From: Lingula anatina
Lineage: Eukaryota > Brachiopoda > Lingulata > Lingulida > Lingulidae
Direction of reading: 5' to 3'
NCBI RefSeq assembly: GCF_001039355.2
Contig: NW_019774759.1
Span: 365,664-388,170, forward strand
DNA length: 22,507 nucleotides
Position 1 is the stretch's first letter. Each line of letters begins with the position of its first letter. The notes below the pieces were generated by a model. That model worked only from the letters and a program-made list of their open reading frames with translations. It searched no databases and was not told where the DNA came from. Position numbers and translations under genes: made by a program. Below are positions 17,924 through 22,507 of this stretch, in pieces.

Positions 17924-20787
17924 TTAAATTTTGTAATAAAGCTTGAAGTCCCAACCGATAAAACTTAAAAACCAACTTGCTTGCTTAAATTTTCCTTTAA
18001 CTATCAATTCAGTGGCAAGATATTTGCATATATTTATCAGTACTTTGTTCAATACAATTATTTTTGCAAGACGCATTTTAGAATTAAGAGTCACCATCTT
18101 ACTGTCCATGGGGCCGTAATGTTCATAATAGACTTCACGACATTTCTCATAATATGTCAGGGCCTCTGAATACTTGCCCATATCATGCAGGACACAGCCA
18201 ATGTTGTGATATAGCAGGCCAGTATCAGGGTGTTTGTCACCAAGTATCTCTCTTCTTACGTCAAGAGCTTTTTTGTAGTATGTAAGTGCCTCTGCATGTT
18301 CCCTTAACTCACTAAGTGCAAATGCTTTATTGCTGTATTCACTGGCAGTGTCAGGGTGTTTGGATCCACGAACTTTTTCCAAAACTTCAAGACTTTTATT
18401 ATGGTACGTGAGTGCATCTCTATTCTTACCCATGTGAGCAAGCGTCAGACCCATACTGCTATAAGTATCAGCAGTATCCGGATGATTGGGTTTAAGGACT
18501 TCCTCCCTGCCTTCAAGACATTTATGATAACATGCAATTGCGTCTTCATACCTGCCCATATCACAGTACAAGTTGCCCATGCTGTTGTATATGGCAGATG
18601 TTTCAGGGTGCTTTGGACCCATGAGCTCTGTCATGGTGTCAAGGTTTTCAGAGTAATATTTAAGTGCATCTTCTGGCTTACCAGTTTCCTGTAGTATTTT
18701 ACAAATATTTGTATTTGCTTTGACAGTGTCAATGTGCTGTGGCCCGAGTACATCTTTCAAGATTACATGCGATTTCTTATAATAAGCTAATGCGTCTGGA
18801 TTATTACCCATTTCGGTCAATGTGTTACCAATATTGTTATATATTCTGGCAGTTAGAGGATGTTTGGGGCCATGGATTTCTTCATATACTGAAAGGGATT
18901 TCTTGCTATACTTGAGGGCTTCTTTATACACCCCCATTTCTCTATAAACATCACCAATATTGCCGTAAGCCGAAGCAGTATGAACGTTTTTAGAACCAAA
19001 TGATGACTCTAAGACGTCAATACTTTTCTGGTGGAAAGTAAATGCTTCTCTAAACCTACCCATTTCCTTCAGGATTGTGCCATGTGCGTCATATCCAATG
19101 CCTGTATTAGGATGTTTTGGACCTAATCCCCCTTCTAAGATTTCAATACATTTGTCTTGATATCTAAGGGCCTCTGTATAGTTGCCCATGTATCTAAGTG
19201 CTCGAGCAATGCTACTGTATGTGTCGGCAATGTCAGGATGGTTAGACCCAAGGTTTTCTTGCTGGACTTCAAGACATTTTTGCAAATATGATATAGACTC
19301 AGTGTACCTACCCATTTCCATTAGGACAATGCCCATGTTGCTGTAAAATGAAGCCATCTCGGGGTGACTAGATCCTAGTGTCTTTGTCATTTTTTTTACA
19401 CCTCTTTGATAAAATTTTTTGGCATTTTTGTATTTCCCCACTCCATACAGCACATTACCAATGGACATATAGACACGTCCATCAAAAGGCCTGAACGGAT
19501 CTTTTTGTACCAGCGTTTTCAATGATTTGAGTATTGAAAATGCTTCAGGGTATAAAAAAAGTATTTCAAATACACTTGCAATGTGCAACAAATTACTGAA
19601 TATGTCTATGTCGCTTTGTTTGTTGTTGTTCAGTTGATCTGACAGCAAACCAGCAATAAGCCTAAGATGTGGCAGTATCTTTTGTGCTTTTGCGTGCGTT
19701 TCTTTAGACGGAAGGGTATCAAATTCGAATAACAGAAGAGGTATTTGTTTCATGTAATATTTGCAGTATGCATCTTGTATGTGAGCCATTTCATTTTGAT
19801 CTTTCCTTGCTTGAAACTCCGCATAAGCTCTTAACAAGGGGTGGAGATCATAGGAACTTGGGTCTGAACTGAGAAGGGATTTATTGGAAAGACTGTCAAG
19901 GATAGATTCACATTCATCCTCATCTATTTCAAACATTTCTGAAACTTCTTCCAGAGAAAATGAGACTGGAAACATATGCAAAGCCCTAAATACTCTTTTT
20001 TCTTCAGTATTTAGTGTTTCATAAGACATATCCAGGCATGCCATCATTTCTTGAGAAGCTGGAAGATTTGCTACCTTAAGACTTTCAATAACATTTTTGT
20101 TTTTTATCCTGTCTAATACTCTCTGTGCAGTTTTTTTCTTGAGTTGAACTGCTAATAATTTCAGTGCAAGGGGGTTCCCACCACATTTCTCTGCTATTTC
20201 ACTTAACACTACTGATTCACTATCAGTGGGACTAGAGGTTTTTCCTGCCCAAAGAATATCAATGGAAGGGGCCTTATCAAGAGGAGGTAAGTTTATGACA
20301 GCCATGGGATGCGACATTTGACTGAATGCTTCACGACTGGTGCACAGTAAATTGATATGCTTTGTTGAATTCAAAATATCTTGGATCAATTTGTGAAATT
20401 CTTGCAAATTTGACTTCATTATCTCATCATTGTTATCAAATATTATAACAGTGTCTGAAGTTAAACTAGACAGAGATTGAATGAATACATTTTGATAGTC
20501 ACTGTATAAATCTTTCAGGGAACTTGTTGGGTGGTAGTGCTGGACTAGAGAAAACTTCACAGATTCAAGGTTGGTGACTTGTCTCATATCAATGAACAAC
20601 ACCTTTTGCTCGCGATGCCCGACTTCGATGGCCACCGATGTCTTCCCAATGCCCCCCATCCCAGTTAGAAGAACAAGTCGGGTTTCACCTGCAATGTGCT
20701 GCTGTATTCGTTGCACCAAGTCTTCACGGCCTTTAAGGTCAGCAAATTTTCCTGGTAGCTGTACTGAGAGGAGCTGACACGGGGCAA
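17924..20787 (-). CDS. NB-ARC (STAND) NTPase with TPR array, terminal exon
   Basis: A 2864-bp exon encoding 953 residues plus part of a codon. The acceptor ATTTTATTTTCAG ends at 20788; the exon opens in phase 1 and has no ATG start of its own, so the 5' exons lie off the right edge. In residues of this exon: LPGKFADLKGRED near 10-22 is the pre-NB-ARC segment. GMGGIGKTS at 42-50 is Walker A. TVIIFDNND at 112-120 is Walker B, with Asn following where acidic residues are usual. NLLCTSRE at 145-152 is the sensor and CGGNPLALKLLA at 201-212 the GLPL motif. A winged-helix-like region (250-322) ends in DLHPLLRAYAE, in the MHD position. TPRs run from about 435 to 896, then a 56-residue tail with no domain. 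Such proteins are switch-like oligomerising sensors (Apaf-1/NLR-like), with the repeats as the sensing part. The ligand is unknown; the upstream domain is probably a death-fold or HEPN module by analogy. Confidence 0.9.
18095..19483 (-). repeat. Eleven 42-residue TPRs (126-bp coding repeats)
   Basis: Kinesin-light-chain-type TPRs with constant 42-residue spacing. The pattern is Y-x-x-x-G-x-x-x-x-x-M/L-G-x-Y/N-x-x-A followed by a helix and the GxxHPDT linker (SNHPDI, PKHPNT, PKHPLT, PQHIDT, PKHPET, PNHPDT, SKHPDT, DKHPDT). There is no insertion between units. The first and last units (PMDSKM) are the most diverged. DNA-level similarity among units is visible, so copy number could vary between alleles. 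Confidence 0.9.
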
Positions 20788-21017
20788 CTGAAAATAAAAT
20801 ATTAAAATATGATAATAAACAGGATTATAACTTTTTGCAATAATGACCTTGGTAGCCTATCATCTACTTAGATTTTTTAATGATTTATGTAATATTACAC
20901 AATCAAACGGTTTAAATAAACGTTTATTCAAAAGCCAAATCATATTGTACTTATACCACACATTATCAGTGTCATTATTTCAAAATAATTGGTTCACAAA
21001 TAATATCAACCCTTACG
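20788..21017. other. Intron upstream of the NB-ARC exon
   Basis: Contains the splice acceptor tract (TATTTTATTTTCAG) at its left end, otherwise plain AT-rich sequence up to the palindrome array. Confidence 0.5.
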
Positions 21018-21127
21018 AAAATTTCCTATAGGATCCTATAGGATTCCTATAGGATCCTATAGGAAATCTTATAGGATCCTATAGGGCACCTTTCCTATAG
21101 GATTTCCTATAGGATCCTATAGGAAAT
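21018..21127. repeat. CCTATAGG palindrome array
   Basis: About 110 bp made almost entirely of CCTATAGG and GGATCC words. CCTATAGGATCCTATAGG, a perfect 18-bp palindrome, occurs three times (about 21024, 21045 and 21104). The block starts AATTTCCTATAGGATCC and ends GGATCCTATAGGAAATT, so its two ends are reverse complements of each other. Related words recur at 21289-21316. There is no coding frame. Confidence 0.9.
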
Positions 21128-21429
21128 TGTTGTAAGTTAAAATCTTGAGAAAAATACATATCTTATAAACAAATATCATTCTAAACAAAAGATATTTGAT
21201 ATAGGTCAATTTTATCAGTAGAATTGTCAATTATATATCGCTGTTAAAGCAAAAATGCTTTTTATTGTTTATAATGCACAATCTTATAGTCTTCTATAGG
21301 ATTCTATAGAAATTCTTTAATTTCTATTTTAAAGAAATCTTGAAAAATTGATCATTTGTAAAGTAATCTTTTATGGAGAAATATTTTATCATTAGGAATG
21401 TTTTTGTACCAAATCATTGAAGCTGAAAT

Positions 21430-22310
21430 TATTTTTTAAAATTTATGTTCAGACCATTAAAAAAATTCCTATAGGATCCTATAGGAAATCTTATAGGAAT
21501 TTCTATAGGAACCTATAGGAAATCCTATGCTTATTCATATAGGAAATTTTTATAAGGCCGGGTTGAATGAAAAATAATGAATCTGGTCTAAATATCAGTA
21601 TATAATTTTAATTTTTAATTTATGTTCAGACCATTAAAAAAATTCCTATAGGATCCTATAGGAAATCTTATAGGAATTTCAATAGGAACCTATAGGTAAC
21701 CCTATGCTCATTCATATAAGGTATTTTTATAAGGCCGGGTTGAATGAAAAATAATGAATCTGGTTTAAATATCAGTATATGATTTTGATTTTTAATTTAT
21801 GTTCAGAATATTACAAAAATTCCTATAGAATCCTATAGGAAATCTTATAGGAATTTCTATAGGAACCTATAGGAAATCCTATGCTAATTCATACAGGAAT
21901 TTTTATAAGGCCGTGTTGAATGAAAAATAATGAATCTGGTTTAAATATCAGTATATGATTTTGATTTTTAATTTATGTTAAGACCATTACAAAAATCCCT
22001 ATAGGATCCTATAGGAAATCTTATAGGAATTTCTATAGGAACCTATAGGAAATCCTATGCTAATTCATATAGGGAATTTTTATAAGGCCGTGTTGAATGA
22101 AAAATAATGAATCTGGTTTAAATATCAGTATATGATTTTGATTTTTAATTTATGTTAAGACCATTACAAAAATTCCTATAGGATCCTATAGGAAATCTTA
22201 TAGGAATTTCTATAGGATCCTATAGGAAATCCTATGCTAATTCATATAGTGAGTTTTTATAAAGCCGGGTTGAATGAAAAATAATGAAACTCGTCTAAAT
22301 ATCAGTATAT
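21430..22310 (+). repeat. 177-bp satellite, about five units
   Basis: Units start at the word ATGTTCAGACC/ATGTTAAGACC at 21445, 21622, 21799, 21975 and 22152, giving spacings of 177, 177, 176 and 177 bp. Each unit has a palindromic CCTATAGGATCCTATAGG-type block, then CTTATAGGAATTTCTATAGG, then a non-palindromic part with TTTTTATAAGGCCGGGTTG and ATGAAAAATAATGAATCTGG. Units look about 90-95% identical, so the array is young or homogenised. It lies in the presumed intron upstream of the NB-ARC exon. Confidence 0.95.
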
Positions 22311-22405
22311 AATGTATTTTTACTTTTTGTGTGATCATGTTCACTTACTTCATATTTCTTCCATTATATTGAAAGTCAACCTTATCTAATCAGATTTTAC
22401 TTGAC

Positions 22406-22450
22406 CTTGAAATGAAATGAAATGAAATAGTTTATTCTCATTTACTGTAC
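22406..22450 (-). repeat. (GAAAT)n and possible retroelement tail
   Basis: Four TGAAA pentamers are followed by TAGTTTATTCTCATTTACTG. On the minus strand this reads as AATAAACTA followed by ATTTC repeats, the look of a LINE or SINE 3' tail. The body would lie beyond 22450 and is not visible here, so the assignment is tentative. Confidence 0.45.
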
Positions 22451-22466
22451 ATTTACAGTTTAGAGA

Positions 22467-22468
<2 letters not shown>

Positions 22469-22507
<39 letters not shown>
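22469..22507. repeat. (AT)n microsatellite at the window end
   Basis: Pure AT dinucleotides from about 22469 to the last base. The full length is unknown because it runs off the window. Confidence 0.95.

Noticed and set aside
17721-17975. 84-codon minus-strand frame at the end of gene A
   Set aside because: Hydrophobic, low-complexity translation overlapping the stop and 3' untranslated region of the NB-ARC/TPR gene in another frame.
18356-18694. 112-codon plus-strand frame
   Set aside because: Antisense shadow of the TPR-coding exon; the minus-strand frame holds all the recognisable motifs.
21018-22310. CRISPR-like spaced palindromic repeats
   Set aside because: The repeated unit is the whole 177 bp, including the parts between palindromes, so there are no unique spacers; the genome is also clearly eukaryotic.

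Overview
The window looks like nuclear DNA of an invertebrate animal, most likely a marine lophotrochozoan such as a bivalve or gastropod mollusc. It is AT-rich and gene-sparse. Its exons carry GT/AG splice borders and it holds animal-type repeats (Tc1/mariner, Harbinger-like MITEs, a tRNA-derived SINE, a LINE fragment). The three protein-coding loci belong to receptor and adaptor families that are expanded in such animals. The species itself is an inference; no marker gene is present.

All recognisable host genes lie on the minus strand, so they read from high to low coordinates. (A) 20787-17924 is one large 3' exon of an NB-ARC/TPR protein: a STAND NTPase with an intact Walker A, followed by winged-helix-like sequence and eleven 42-residue kinesin-light-chain-type TPRs. 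Its 5' exons lie beyond the right edge. (B) Three exons at 13181-12827, 6148-5660 and 5423-5284 join in frame to give a predicted 327-residue protein with an N-terminal death-effector-like domain and a TRADD-N-like domain, and no NTPase. (C) 1843-1261 is the N-terminal exon of a protein with a DZIP3-type HEPN domain, beginning at a strong Kozak ATG. Its continuation, if any, lies past the left edge. Together they look like part of an innate-immune or cell-death gene island. Exon borders at the domain edges are mostly phase 1, the arrangement that lets domains be shuffled.

The rest is mobile and repetitive DNA. From the left: a broken Tc1-like element (1-1202) just downstream of the HEPN exon; a 146-bp tandem repeat carrying nuclear-receptor-type half-sites (about 3110-3473); an (AT)n/poly-T tract; and a 6.7-kb intron in gene B. 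That intron holds two Harbinger-like MITEs with TWA target duplications, a pair of ~490-bp inverted repeats with a nearly identical core, a small hairpin, an A-rich tail, a tRNA-derived SINE and a degraded non-LTR reverse transcriptase piece. Between genes B and A are short inverted repeats, a possible hAT end and a 200-bp tandem duplication. To the right of gene A's exon, in its presumed upstream intron, is an array of CCTATAGG palindromes leading into a 177-bp satellite, and the window ends in an (AT)n run.

The main candidates for something new are the compact death-effector/TRADD-N protein without an NTPase, the intronic inverted-repeat pair that could fold into a long double-stranded RNA, and the palindrome-rich 177-bp satellite beside the NB-ARC gene.
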